From Lysobacterales bacterium (GTDB lineage Bacteria > Pseudomonadota > Gammaproteobacteria > Xanthomonadales > SZUA-38): a stretch of 57,084 nucleotides of DNA. Shown here piece after piece: positions 33,471-42,156 of this stretch. Each line of letters starts with the position of its first letter. Positions within the stretch are counted from its first letter, which is position 1. The position numbers and the translations under genes are program-made. The notes beneath the pieces are model-generated. The model saw only the letters and a list, made by a program, of their open reading frames with translations. It was not told the DNA's origin and searched no databases. Where the stretch lies: NCBI GenBank assembly GCA_030065125.1, contig JASJDM010000051.1, forward strand, positions 1-57,084, given 5' to 3'.

Positions 33471-35473
33471 TGCTCGCTCTCACTTTCGTCAAAATCCAGT
33501 TGTACCAGCAGGGTGTCCGCTTCCACGAAATCATCCTGCCGGACGTTGACCTCGGCCACTGCCGCAGCCCGTGGCGCGGTCAGGCTCAACTCCATTTTCA
33601 TGGCTTCCATGACCACCAGCTCCTGCCCCTCGGCCACGCTGTCGCCCGCCTGGCAGCGCAGGGCCACGATGCGGCCCGGCATGGGTGCCAGCAGCCGCTC
33701 ATCCGAGGCCTCTTCGGTCAGACCCGATGCAAACGGGTCCTCGGTCCGGTACAGCTCGACCCGGTGGCCATCGTGAATCTGCAGATGGGCGCCATGCTGG
33801 AGCACGCCAACGCGATGGCTGTTCTGGGAGTCCTGCCAGACCAGGTGGTTGCCCTCCAGTCGGGCATTGCTCACCTGGGATTCGCCGGATTCGGACTGAA
33901 TCATGTAATGCCCACGATGACCCAGCACATCAAATCGATGATGGCCGGCCCCGTAGCCCAGTGACACCACCCGGCGGCCCGCATGGCCGGGCCGCCAGCC
34001 GTCGGCGATGGCCCAGGGGGAATAGGGGTCGGCGGTATCCTGCTGCCGCAACTCGGATTTCGCCTCCTGCTCCAGCAGATGCACCACGGCTGCCGCTCGA
34101 ATCAGATCGGGTGATGGCTGGTCGTGTCCCTGCAGCAGTTCGTCCAGGTGCCGGTCCAGATAACCGGTATCCATGCGGGCCTGCCTCAGGCGCTGGCTGT
34201 CTGCCAGCCGCGCCAGGAATCCCAGATTGCTGCGCAGACCGGCGACGGCGGTTTCGCCCAGTGCCCGGCGCAACCGCTGCAGGGCGGCGTTGCGATCAGG
34301 CCCATGACAGATGATCTTGGCGATCATGGGATCGTAATGGACCGTGACGCTGCCGCCCTGTTCAACGCCGCTGTCAAAGCGCGCCTGGGTCGGCACCGCC
34401 AGCCAATCCAGGGTGCCCGTTGAGGGCAGGAAACCGGCGGCGGGATCCTCCGCGTACAACCGTGCCTCGAAGGCATGGCCGGACAGCTGGATCTCATCCT
34501 GGGCCAGGGGCAGGGGCTCACCGGCCGCCACCCGCAACTGCCATTCAACCAGGTCCTGTCCGGTCACCGCTTCAGTCACCGGGTGCTCTACCTGCAGGCG
34601 GGTGTTCATTTCCAGGAAAAAGAAATTGCCATCCGGGTCAGCGATGAATTCCACGGTGCCGGCGTTGAGGTAGTTGACCGAGCGCGCGGCAGCCACGCCG
34701 GCATCGCACAGGGCCTGCTGCTGTTCCGCGGTCAGCCCTGGGGCGGGTGATTCCTCGATGACCTTCTGGTGACGGCGCTGGGAAGAGCAGTCCCGCTCAT
34801 ACAGGTGCACCATGTTGCCCAGGCGGTCGCCGAATACCTGCACCTCCAGGTGGCGGGGATGGTCTACGTATCGCTCCAGGATAAGGCGATCGTCGCCAAA
34901 CGCATTGCTGGCCTCGCGTCTCGCTGCATCCAGTGCACCGGGCAGTGCGTCCGGGGATTCCACTATCCGCATGCCCTTGCCGCCACCGCCGGCCGCGGCT
35001 TTCACCATGATGGGGAAGCCAATCCGGTCGGCCTCCGCAACCAGTATGTCGTTCTCCTGATCTTCCCCGTGATAGCCCGGCACCACCGGTACACCGGCCT
35101 TGTCCATGGCCGCCTTGGCTTCCGCCTTGCTGCCCATCATTTCCATGGAATCAGGGCTTGGCCCGATGAAAACCAGGCCGGCTTCGGCACAGGCCCGGGC
35201 GAAACCGGCGTTTTCACTCAGGAACCCATAACCGGGATGGACCGCCTGGCATTGGGTATCCAGGGCGGCCTGGATGATGCGGTCGCCGCGGAGGTATGAA
35301 TCGGTCGGTGCCGGGCCGCCTACTTCCACGGCTGAGTCGGCCTGGGCCACGTGGGGTGCGAGACGGTCGGCGGCGGAATAGACGGCTACGGTGCCGATGC
35401 CCAGGCGCCGGCAGGTCCTGATGATACGGCAGGCGATTTCTCCCCGGTTGGCAATCAGCACCCTGGAAAACAT
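33467..35473 (-). CDS. liuD: 3-methylcrotonyl-CoA carboxylase biotin-containing alpha subunit
   Basis: The biotin carboxylase plus carrier subunit of MCC; it uses ATP and bicarbonate to carboxylate its biotin. The 668-residue protein has MFSRVLIANRGEIACRII, HPGYGFLSENAGFA, the ATP-grasp loop KAAAGGGGKGMRIV, RDCSSQRRHQKVIEESPAP and EMNTRLQVEHPVTE. The biotin site is EAMKMEL near residue 625, preceded by APMPGRIVAL. The ATG at 35473 overlaps the enoyl-CoA hydratase stop (ATGA). Identity as MCC rather than acetyl- or propionyl-CoA carboxylase rests on the leucine-degradation operon around it. Confidence 0.93.
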   Translation of the reverse strand: MFSRVLIANRGEIACRIIRTCRRLGIGTVAVYSAADRLAPHVAQADSAVEVGGPAPTDSYLRGDRIIQAALDTQCQAVHPGYGFLSENAGFARACAEAGLVFIGPSPDSMEMMGSKAEAKAAMDKAGVPVVPGYHGEDQENDILVAEADRIGFPIMVKAAAGGGGKGMRIVESPDALPGALDAARREASNAFGDDRLILERYVDHPRHLEVQVFGDRLGNMVHLYERDCSSQRRHQKVIEESPAPGLTAEQQQALCDAGVAAARSVNYLNAGTVEFIADPDGNFFFLEMNTRLQVEHPVTEAVTGQDLVEWQLRVAAGEPLPLAQDEIQLSGHAFEARLYAEDPAAGFLPSTGTLDWLAVPTQARFDSGVEQGGSVTVHYDPMIAKIICHGPDRNAALQRLRRALGETAVAGLRSNLGFLARLADSQRLRQARMDTGYLDRHLDELLQGHDQPSPDLIRAAAVVHLLEQEAKSELRQQDTADPYSPWAIADGWRPGHAGRRVVSLGYGAGHHRFDVLGHRGHYMIQSESGESQVSNARLEGNHLVWQDSQNSHRVGVLQHGAHLQIHDGHRVELYRTEDPFASGLTEEASDERLLAPMPGRIVALRCQAGDSVAEGQELVVMEAMKMELSLTAPRAAAVAEVNVRQDDFVEADTLLVQLDFDESESEQ

Positions 35474-36273
35474 CAGTTCTCCTGCCTCCAGGCGGCAGCG
35501 CGTTTCTCCAGGAACGCCTGGATGCCCTCCTGGCCTTCCGGCGATACCCGGAGGCTGGCGATGAGATTGGCGGTGGCCTGGTCCAGGCGCTCCTGGTTGT
35601 CCTCGGTGCGTCCGCTGACCGCGGCCACCAGTGACTTGGCGGCCCGGGTGGCCTGGGGGCCACACTCCAGCACCCGGGAAATCTCATCAAACACCGCCTG
35701 GTCCAGTTCGTCCGCCGGCACTGACCGGTGCACCAGGCCCAGTTCCAGCGCCCGGCTGGCGGAAAACACCTGGGCAGTCTGGAACAGCCGGGAGGCGTGC
35801 CGGGCGCCAATGGCGGCGATGACGTAGGGAGAGATCACCGCCGGAACCAGGCCCAGCCTGGCCTCGGTCAGCCCAAACCTGGCTGAGTCCACGGTGACGG
35901 CAATATCACAGCAGGCCGCCAGGCCCACACCGCCGCCGAAGGCCGGGCCGTTGATGCGGGCAACGGTGGTTTTGGGGCAGAAGGCGAGTTTGCGCATCAG
36001 TGCAGCCAGCCTGAGGGAATCGTCGCGGTTCTGCTGCTCGCTGGCCTGGGCCATGCGCTTCATCCAGTTGAGATCCGCGCCGGCGGAGAAGGAGGGCCCG
36101 GCGCCGGTCAGCACCAGGGCACGAATACCGGCGTCCGCGCCGACCTGGATGATGGTATCGGTGAGCTGCTGAATCAGGTCATCGTCGAAAGCGTTGTGCA
36201 CGCCAGGCCGGTTGAGGGTGATGGTGGCCGTGCCCTGCCCATTGTTGTCCAGCAAAATCGGGGTGTCGCTCAT
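35473..36273 (-). CDS. liuC: Methylglutaconyl-CoA hydratase (enoyl-CoA hydratase family)
   Basis: A 266-residue crotonase-fold enzyme that hydrates 3-methylglutaconyl-CoA to HMG-CoA. The oxyanion-hole motifs are GAGPSFSAGADLNWM and GPAFGGGVGLAACCDI; a TEARLGLVPAVISPYV stretch follows. RAxxxxxLVHRSVP marks the next helix. Its end overlaps the MCC alpha start and its start lies 30 bases from MCC beta, so the order MCC beta, hydratase, MCC alpha is the usual liu order. Other enoyl-CoA hydratases share the fold; the role is assigned from context. Confidence 0.92.
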   Translation of the reverse strand: MSDTPILLDNNGQGTATITLNRPGVHNAFDDDLIQQLTDTIIQVGADAGIRALVLTGAGPSFSAGADLNWMKRMAQASEQQNRDDSLRLAALMRKLAFCPKTTVARINGPAFGGGVGLAACCDIAVTVDSARFGLTEARLGLVPAVISPYVIAAIGARHASRLFQTAQVFSASRALELGLVHRSVPADELDQAVFDEISRVLECGPQATRAAKSLVAAVSGRTEDNQERLDQATANLIASLRVSPEGQEGIQAFLEKRAAAWRQEN

Positions 36274-36303
36274 CAGAAATCCTTTGGGTGTTTGCCGGCT
36301 CGG

Positions 36304-37911
36304 CTACATTCTGAAAACGCCGAACCGCCCGGTCTCCAGGGGCGCGTTCATCGCCGCGGAGATCCCCATGGCCAGCACCCTGCGGGTATCCAGTGGGTCG
36401 ATGATGCCATCGTCCCACAGTCGCGCGGTGGCGTAGTAGGGGTGACCCTGGTTCTCGTACTGGCCGTGGATCTTCTTGCGGAACTGTTCCTCTTCCGATT
36501 CCGGCCAGTCCTCACCGCGAGCTTCGACGCCGTCCCGCCGTACCGTGGCCAGCACCGATGCCGCCTGTTCGCCACCCATGACCGAAATCCGCGCATTGGG
36601 CCACATCCACAGCATGCGGGGCTGGTAGCCGCGCCCGCACATGGCGTAGTTGCCGGCCCCGAAAGAGCCACCGATGATGACGGTGAACTTCGGGACGTGG
36701 GAGCTGGCCACCGCGGTGACCATCTTGGCGCCGTCCTTGGCGATGCCGGCATTTTCGTATTTTCGACCCACCATGAATCCGGTGATGTTCTGCAGGAACA
36801 CCAGCGGAATATTGCGTTGGTTGCACAGTTCGATGAAGTGCGCGCCTTTCAGGGCGGACTCGGAGAACAGGATGCCGTTGTTGGCTACGATCCCCACGGG
36901 GTAGCCCATCAGGTGGGCAAAGCCGCATACCAGGGTCTTGCCATAGCGGCTCTTGAACTCGTGCAGTTCAGAGCCGTCCACGAGACGGCCGATGACCTGT
37001 TTCACGTCGTAGGGATAGCGGGTGTCCTGGGGGACCACGCCGTAGAGATCTTCCGGGTCGAAGGCCGGGTCCACCGGGGGTCTGACCGCCAGGGGGCAGG
37101 ATTTGCTGCGATTCAGGTGGGCCAGCACGTCCCTGGCCATGGACAGGGCGTGGGCGTCGTTTTCGGCAAAATGGTCGGTCACTCCGGAGGTGCTGCAATG
37201 TACCTCTGCGCCACCCAGGGATTCCGCGTCCACCACCTCGCCGGTCGCCGCTTTCACCAGTGGCGGGCCGCCCAGAAAGATGGTGCCCTGGTTGCGAACG
37301 ATGATGGACTCATCACACATTGCTGGCACGTAGGCGCCGCCAGCGGTGCATGATCCCATGACCACGGCGATCTGGGGAATGTTCCTGGCAGACAGTCTGG
37401 CCTGGTTGTAAAAGATACGGCCGAAATGCTCCCGGTCCGGAAACACCTCGTCCTGGAGCGGCAGGAAGGCACCGCCGGAGTCCACCAGATAGACGCAGGG
37501 CAGGTGGTTTTCTTCCGCCACTTCCTGGGCCCGCAGGTGCTTCTTCACGGTCATGGGGTAGTAGGTGCCGCCTTTGACCGTGGCGTCATTGGCGACCACC
37601 ATGACTTCCTGACCCTGGACCCGACCGATACCGGTAATCAGGCCGGCGCTGGGGGCATCCCCGTTGTACATGCCGTGGGCCGCCAAGGCCGACAGCTCCA
37701 GGAACGGACTGCCGGGATCCAGCAGCGCCCGCACCCGCTCCCGGGGCAGCATTTTGCCCCGGTCCAGGTGCTTCTGGCGGGCTCGCTCCCCGCCGCCGGT
37801 TGCCGCCTGCTGCAGCTGGATTTTCAGATCCGCCACCAGTTCGCGCATGTGGGCGCGATTGGCCCGGTAGGACTCCGAGCGCGGATCGATGGTGTCGTGA
37901 ATCAGCGGCAC
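36304..37911 (-). CDS. liuB: 3-methylcrotonyl-CoA carboxylase beta subunit
   Basis: The carboxyltransferase subunit of MCC, 535 residues. Visible features are the RQKHLDRGKMLPRERVRALLDPGSPFLELS entry typical of MCC beta, GSCTAGGAYVPAMCDE, IFLGGPPLVKAATGEVVDAESLGG, GHYYATARLWDDGIIDP-type ending (here HPYYATARLWDDGIIDP) and IGGSFGAGNYAMCGRGY. These give the acyl-CoA and biotin binding oxyanion holes. It works with the alpha subunit encoded 1.2 kb downstream in the same operon. Only five bases separate it from the thiolase gene. Confidence 0.95.
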   Translation of the reverse strand: MPLIHDTIDPRSESYRANRAHMRELVADLKIQLQQAATGGGERARQKHLDRGKMLPRERVRALLDPGSPFLELSALAAHGMYNGDAPSAGLITGIGRVQGQEVMVVANDATVKGGTYYPMTVKKHLRAQEVAEENHLPCVYLVDSGGAFLPLQDEVFPDREHFGRIFYNQARLSARNIPQIAVVMGSCTAGGAYVPAMCDESIIVRNQGTIFLGGPPLVKAATGEVVDAESLGGAEVHCSTSGVTDHFAENDAHALSMARDVLAHLNRSKSCPLAVRPPVDPAFDPEDLYGVVPQDTRYPYDVKQVIGRLVDGSELHEFKSRYGKTLVCGFAHLMGYPVGIVANNGILFSESALKGAHFIELCNQRNIPLVFLQNITGFMVGRKYENAGIAKDGAKMVTAVASSHVPKFTVIIGGSFGAGNYAMCGRGYQPRMLWMWPNARISVMGGEQAASVLATVRRDGVEARGEDWPESEEEQFRKKIHGQYENQGHPYYATARLWDDGIIDPLDTRRVLAMGISAAMNAPLETGRFGVFRM

Positions 37912-37916
37912 CAGCG

Positions 37917-39104
37917 TCAGCCCGGGATTTCCACGGCGATGGCCGTGGCTTCACCACCGCCGATGCACTGGCTGGCGATACCGCGACGCAGGCCGCGCTG
38001 CCGCATGGCGTGAACCAGGGTCACCACCAGGCGGGCGCCGGTGGCGCCAATGGGGTGGCCCAGGGCGCAGGCGCCGCCGTTGACGTTGACCTTGTCAGCA
38101 TCCAGTTCCAGTTCCCTGATGGCAGCCATGGCGACCGCTGCGAATGCCTCGTTGATCTCCCACAGGTCGACGTCTCCAACGCCCCAGCCCAGCCGGTCCA
38201 GCAGCTTGCGGATCGATCCGGCCGGCGCGGTGGTGAACCACTCCGGCTCCTGGGCATGGGTAGCGTGGCCTACAATCCGGGCGAGCCCCTGGGTGCCGCG
38301 GCGCTCGGCCTCGGCGGCACTCATCAGTACAACTGCTGCAGCGCCGTCGGATATCTTGGAGGAACTCGCCGCCGTGACCGTCCCGTCCCTGGCGAATGCG
38401 GGTCGCAGCTCGGGAATTCGCTCGACATTGCAGGTCGGTGGCTCCTGGTCTGTCTCCACCACGGTGTCACCCTTGCGGCCGGTGACGGTCACCGGGGTGA
38501 TTTCTTCAGCGAAACGGCCCTGTTCCAGTGATTCCATGGCGCGTTCCACGGAGCGGATAGAGAAGGCATCCTGCTCCTCCCGCGAAAAATTGAAATGAGC
38601 GGCGCAGGCTTCGCCGAACACCCCCATCATCTGCTGGTCGAACGGGCTCTGCAGGCCGTCCCAGAACATGTGGTCGACGATCTCTCCATGGCCCATGCGG
38701 TAGCCGCCCCTGGCCTTGAGCTGCAGATAGGGTGCGTTGGTCATGCACTCCATGCCGCCGGCCACCACCACGTCCGCCGACCCCGCCGCAATGGCGTCAC
38801 GACCCAGCATGATGGTCTTGGCGCCGGATCCGCAGACCTTGTTGACCGTGGTGCAGCCCACGGAGTTGGGTATGCCGGCGGCCAGTGAGGCTTGTCTAGC
38901 CGGTGCCTGGCCAAGCCCCGCGGGCAGTACACAGCCCATCAGGACCTCGCTGACCTCGGCGCCGGCAACGCCCGAATCCGCCAGAGCGGCCCGGATGGCG
39001 GCGGCCCCAAGGTCCGTGGCCGACACGTTTGAAAACTGCCCCTGGAACGAGCCGATCGGCGTGCGCCGGGCGGCAGCGATGATGACGTCTGTGCTTCTGG
39101 TCAT
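37917..39104 (-). CDS. Acetyl-CoA C-acyltransferase (thiolase)
   Basis: A 395-residue type II thiolase. The acyl-accepting Cys is in NKVCGSGAKTIM, then NEAFAAVAMAAI, the catalytic His in GGACALGHPIGATGARL, and the second Cys in SQCIGGGEATAI. It would cleave acetoacetyl-CoA or 2-methylacetoacetyl-CoA, the end products of leucine and isoleucine degradation, or run in the reverse direction for PHB synthesis. It sits between isovaleryl-CoA dehydrogenase and MCC beta in one operon, so a catabolic role is most likely. Confidence 0.93.
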   Translation of the reverse strand: MTRSTDVIIAAARRTPIGSFQGQFSNVSATDLGAAAIRAALADSGVAGAEVSEVLMGCVLPAGLGQAPARQASLAAGIPNSVGCTTVNKVCGSGAKTIMLGRDAIAAGSADVVVAGGMECMTNAPYLQLKARGGYRMGHGEIVDHMFWDGLQSPFDQQMMGVFGEACAAHFNFSREEQDAFSIRSVERAMESLEQGRFAEEITPVTVTGRKGDTVVETDQEPPTCNVERIPELRPAFARDGTVTAASSSKISDGAAAVVLMSAAEAERRGTQGLARIVGHATHAQEPEWFTTAPAGSIRKLLDRLGWGVGDVDLWEINEAFAAVAMAAIRELELDADKVNVNGGACALGHPIGATGARLVVTLVHAMRQRGLRRGIASQCIGGGEATAIAVEIPG

Positions 39105-39145
39105 GGGTCCTTATCCTTTGCCAGGTCCTGGTGGGCTCTGCCTGT

Positions 39146-40294
39146 TCAGGTGACGCTGCCGGCCAGTTCCCGGCCGATCAGCATGCGTCGGATCTCGTTG
39201 GTCCCCGCGCCGATATCGTACAGCTTGGCGTCGCGCAGCAGGCGGCCGCAGGGATAATCGTTGATGTAGCCGTTACCCCCCAGGGACTGAATGGCCTCCA
39301 GGCTGAAGCGTACGGCATTTTCAGAGGCCAGCAGCAGGCAGGACGCGGCGTCTATCCGGGACTGGTCGCCACGATCATAGGCTTCAGCGGTGCGATAGGC
39401 GTAAGCCCGGGCCGACTCCAGCCAGGTGTACATGTCCGCCAGCTTGGCCTGCATGATGCCGAAACTGCCGATGGGGCGGTCGAACTGTTTGCGCTCGTTG
39501 ATGTAAGGCAGCACCAGGTCCATGCCGGCCTGCATGATCCCGATCGGGCCACCCGACAGCACCAGCCGTTCGGTGTTGAGGCCGGCCATGAGCACGCGCA
39601 CCCCCTGGTTGACGTCACCGATGCGGTTTTCGTCCGGGATTTCACAGTTCTCGAACACCAGTTCGCTGGTGCTGGATCCGCGCATCCCCAGCTTGTCCAG
39701 TTTAGGCGCTGAGCTGAAGCCGGGCATGCCTTTTTCCACCACGAAAGCGGTGATGCAGCGGGAACCCGCGTCGCGATCGGCGGTGCGCATGTAGACCAGG
39801 GCCACGTCCGCGTCCGGTCCGTTGGTGATCCACATCTTGGAGCCGTTGGCCAACCAGACGTTACCGCGGCGCTCGGCCCGGCAGGCCATGGAGCCCACCA
39901 CGTCGGAACCGGCCCCGGGTTCGCTCATGGCGAGGGCACCCACGTGTTCGCCGCTGCACAGGGCCGGCAGGTAGCGGGCGCGCTGCTCCTCGCTGCCGCA
40001 CTTGTACAGGTTCTGCACGCACAGGTTGGAGTGCGCGCCATAAGACAGGCCAACGGAACCCGAGGCCCGGGAAATTTCCTCCATGGCCACCAGGTGAGCC
40101 AGGAAACCCATGCCGGCACCGCCGTATTCCGGGTCCACCGTCATCCCCAGCAGGCCCAGTTCGCCCAGTTCGGGCCAGAGGTCCCGGGGAAACTCGTTGC
40201 TGCGGTCGATCTGGTCGGCTCGCGGTGCAATCTTTTCCTGGGCGAAGCGTCGGACCGTTTCTCTCAGCAGATCAAGTTCTTCGCTGCTTGTCAT
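39146..40294 (-). CDS. liuA: Isovaleryl-CoA dehydrogenase
   Basis: A 382-residue acyl-CoA dehydrogenase; it oxidises isovaleryl-CoA to 3-methylcrotonyl-CoA and passes electrons to ETF. Conserved IVD features are SVGLSYGAHSNLCVQNLYK, MSEPGAGSDVVGS (FAD region), the KMWITNGPDADV segment, LSGGPIGIMQAGMDLVLPY and YDIGAGTNEIRRMLIGREL. These resemble IVD more than butyryl- or glutaryl-CoA dehydrogenases. It follows leucine dehydrogenase after three bases and precedes the thiolase by 41. The substrate is inferred from both sequence and operon. Confidence 0.93.
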   Translation of the reverse strand: MTSSEELDLLRETVRRFAQEKIAPRADQIDRSNEFPRDLWPELGELGLLGMTVDPEYGGAGMGFLAHLVAMEEISRASGSVGLSYGAHSNLCVQNLYKCGSEEQRARYLPALCSGEHVGALAMSEPGAGSDVVGSMACRAERRGNVWLANGSKMWITNGPDADVALVYMRTADRDAGSRCITAFVVEKGMPGFSSAPKLDKLGMRGSSTSELVFENCEIPDENRIGDVNQGVRVLMAGLNTERLVLSGGPIGIMQAGMDLVLPYINERKQFDRPIGSFGIMQAKLADMYTWLESARAYAYRTAEAYDRGDQSRIDAASCLLLASENAVRFSLEAIQSLGGNGYINDYPCGRLLRDAKLYDIGAGTNEIRRMLIGRELAGSVT

Positions 40295-40297
40295 GGG

Positions 40298-41470
40298 TCA
40301 GTTTCGTTCGTTGCGGTTGCGGCCCGGGAAGCGATGGGGCCGGGCGCCCATGTAGGGCAGCTTGATTTTGCCGATGGTTTCGATGCGCTCCTGGGCCACA
40401 CGATCCGCGGCTTTCCAGGTGCTGATGCCCTCTCGCTCGGCAATCTTGAAGATCTGGCCAACGTTGTAATAGATGGTGCGCATCATGCGCATGGCCCGTT
40501 CGCGGTTATAGCCTTCGAACTCGATGGAAACGTTCATCAGGCCGCCGGCATTGACGGCGTAGTCTGGCGCGTAGACGATGCCGCGGCGCTCCAGTTCGTC
40601 GCCGCAGTCATTGTCCGCCAGCTGGTTGTTGGCGCTGCCGCAGACAATCTTGAACTTGAAGTTGGGAATGGTTTCCAGGTTGACGATACCGCCCAGGGCC
40701 GACGGGCAGAAGACATCGGCGTCGACTTCGTAAATGTCGTCGAGACCCACGGCCTCGGCACCGAGCTCTTCCACACAACGATTGACCGACTCGGTGTTGA
40801 TGTCGGTGACAAACACCTTGGCGCCTTCCTTGCGCAGCAGCTTGACCAGTTCCAGGCCGACATGCCCCACGCCCTGAACGGCGTAGGAATACTTGCCCAC
40901 TTCCTTGTCACCAAACTTGTATTCCAGGCTGGCCTTGATGCCCTGGACCGTCCCGAATGCGGTAAAGGGAGACGGATCCCCCGATCCCCCGTGCACCTGG
41001 TGCACGCCGACCACATTGTCGGTTTCCTGAAACACGTATTCCATGTCGTTGACGTCGATGCCCACGTCTTCCGCGGTGATATAGCGGCCGTTGAGCGAAT
41101 CGACGAAGCGGCCCAGGGCCCGGAACAGGGCTTCGGACTTGTCCCGGGTCGGATCGCCGATGATGACGGACTTGCCGCCACCCAGGTTCAGGCCGGCTAC
41201 TGCCGCCTTGTACGTCATGCCCCTGGACAGCCGCAGGACGTCGTCCAGAGCTTCCTGCTCGCTTTTGTAGGGCCACATGCGCAGTCCGCCCAGGGCTGGT
41301 CCCAGGGTGGTGTTGTGGATGGCGATGATCGCTTTCAGCCCCGCGTCAGGGTTGTGGCAGAACACCACCTCCTCGTGACCTGTCTCTCCAATGACTTCAA
41401 AAATGGAAGAGCCCACGTGGGGATCAGCAGATTCGGTCGACTGACCGAGCTGGGTAGACAACGGCTTCAT
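40298..41470 (-). CDS. Leucine dehydrogenase (Glu/Leu/Phe/Val dehydrogenase family)
   Basis: A 390-residue NAD-dependent amino acid dehydrogenase; it deaminates leucine, valine or isoleucine to the 2-oxo acids that feed the operon. Motifs are the catalytic GPALGGLRMWPY, GLNLGGGKSVIIGDP with the Lys, ITAEDVGIDVNDM, the NAD fold VQGVGHVGLELVKLL and VCGSANNQL. ATG at 41470 with GAGGGAG before it is preferred over an upstream start. It is the first gene of the catabolic operon. A 10-bp inverted repeat lies about 190 bases upstream and could be its operator. Phenylalanine or valine preference cannot be ruled out. Confidence 0.9.
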   Translation of the reverse strand: MKPLSTQLGQSTESADPHVGSSIFEVIGETGHEEVVFCHNPDAGLKAIIAIHNTTLGPALGGLRMWPYKSEQEALDDVLRLSRGMTYKAAVAGLNLGGGKSVIIGDPTRDKSEALFRALGRFVDSLNGRYITAEDVGIDVNDMEYVFQETDNVVGVHQVHGGSGDPSPFTAFGTVQGIKASLEYKFGDKEVGKYSYAVQGVGHVGLELVKLLRKEGAKVFVTDINTESVNRCVEELGAEAVGLDDIYEVDADVFCPSALGGIVNLETIPNFKFKIVCGSANNQLADNDCGDELERRGIVYAPDYAVNAGGLMNVSIEFEGYNRERAMRMMRTIYYNVGQIFKIAEREGISTWKAADRVAQERIETIGKIKLPYMGARPHRFPGRNRNERN

Positions 41471-41654
41471 ATTGGCTCCCTCGGACCAACAGCGCGGCTC
41501 CCGGCCTTGAACGGGAGAGCACATCTGTTCGGCGATTTGTTATGACTGTAACAGGCGGTTTTGCAGCCTGTGTTTCCCTTTAGGGGTTGGCACTGTGCCT
41601 GGTGCGAAACGCGGTCTCCAATTTTAAATTAATTTGGGTCCCTGCGCACGATTT

Positions 41655-41692
41655 GATACAAAAACCCGTACCTAAGTTTTGATTTTTGTATC
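41655..41692. promoter_or_regulatory. 10-bp inverted repeat upstream of leucine-catabolic operon
   Basis: GATACAAAAA at 41655-41664 is repeated exactly in inverted form as TTTTTGTATC at 41683-41692, an 18-base spacer between. It lies in the AT-rich part of the intergenic region, about 185 bases before the leucine dehydrogenase ATG. Such a palindrome is compatible with binding of a dimeric regulator (for example of the MerR/LiuR, TetR or Lrp type); none is encoded next to it. Confidence 0.45.
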
Positions 41693-41769
41693 ATTTTTGA
41701 AATCCGCAAATACCGAGGCAGGGCGGGGTGCCGACCGCCTTGCCGGAAGCCATCTGCCGGGAGTCAAAT

Positions 41770-41795
41770 GGCAGCCCCTCCGGCGAAGGGCTGCC
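41770..41795 (-). terminator. Hairpin downstream of trxA
   Basis: GGCAGCCC at 41770-41777 pairs with GGGCTGCC at 41788-41795, giving an 8-bp stem and a 10-base loop ten bases beyond the trxA stop codon. Only a short T-rich run follows on the minus strand, so it is a candidate factor-independent terminator or an RNA-stabilising 3' hairpin for the trxB-trxA transcript. Confidence 0.5.
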
Positions 41796-41804
41796 CGGTT
41801 CTGG

Positions 41805-42131
41805 TCAGTTCAGATGACGCTTCACGGCGTCGTCCAGCCGACTCCGTGGGACAGCACCGATGATGGTTTCCACCGGCGCACCGTCCTTAAACAGCAGCAG
41901 CGTCGGTATGGTGCGGACGCCGAAGCGGGTGGCCAGGGCCGGGTTGTCGTCCACGTTGACCTTGCGCACGGCCAGGCGTTCATCGTAAGCCGTGGCCAGG
42001 TCTTCCACCACCGGCGCAACGGCTTTGCAGGGCCCACACCAGTCGGCGTAAAAGTCCACCAGTACCGGTGTTTCTGATTGACCGACTTCGCTGCCGAAGT
42101 CCTTTTCGTTGATGGTCTTCACTTTGCTCAT
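41805..42131 (-). CDS. trxA: Thioredoxin
   Basis: A 108-residue classical thioredoxin that reduces protein disulfides in the cytosol. The active site is DFYADWCGPCKAVAP, the cis-proline is in VRTIPTLLLFKDG. It starts 26 bases after the stop of the glutaredoxin-thioredoxin reductase fusion, its likely electron donor, so the two form one operon. Length and sequence are ordinary for the family. Confidence 0.95.
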   Translation of the reverse strand: MSKVKTINEKDFGSEVGQSETPVLVDFYADWCGPCKAVAPVVEDLATAYDERLAVRKVNVDDNPALATRFGVRTIPTLLLFKDGAPVETIIGAVPRSRLDDAVKRHLN

Positions 42132-42156
42132 GGTTAATCTCCTGGTTGGGTAGATT

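Larger units (their letters stand above)
41471..41804. other. Intergenic region with likely leucine-operon control sequences
   Basis: A 334-base stretch between the leucine dehydrogenase start and the trxA stop without a convincing ORF. It is more AT-rich than its surroundings around 41,620-41,700 and holds an inverted repeat (41655-41692, listed separately) and a GC-rich hairpin near trxA (41770-41795). The AT-rich part may hold the promoter for the minus-strand operon, but no clear minus 35/minus 10 pair can be fixed by eye. Confidence 0.5.

Noticed and set aside
36196..37353. Plus-strand ORF of 385 codons
   Set aside because: It is antisense to the conserved MCC beta gene and has no recognisable domain.
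39944..41545. Plus-strand ORF of 533 codons
   Set aside because: Antisense to isovaleryl-CoA and leucine dehydrogenase genes; composition is that of a GC-rich shadow frame.
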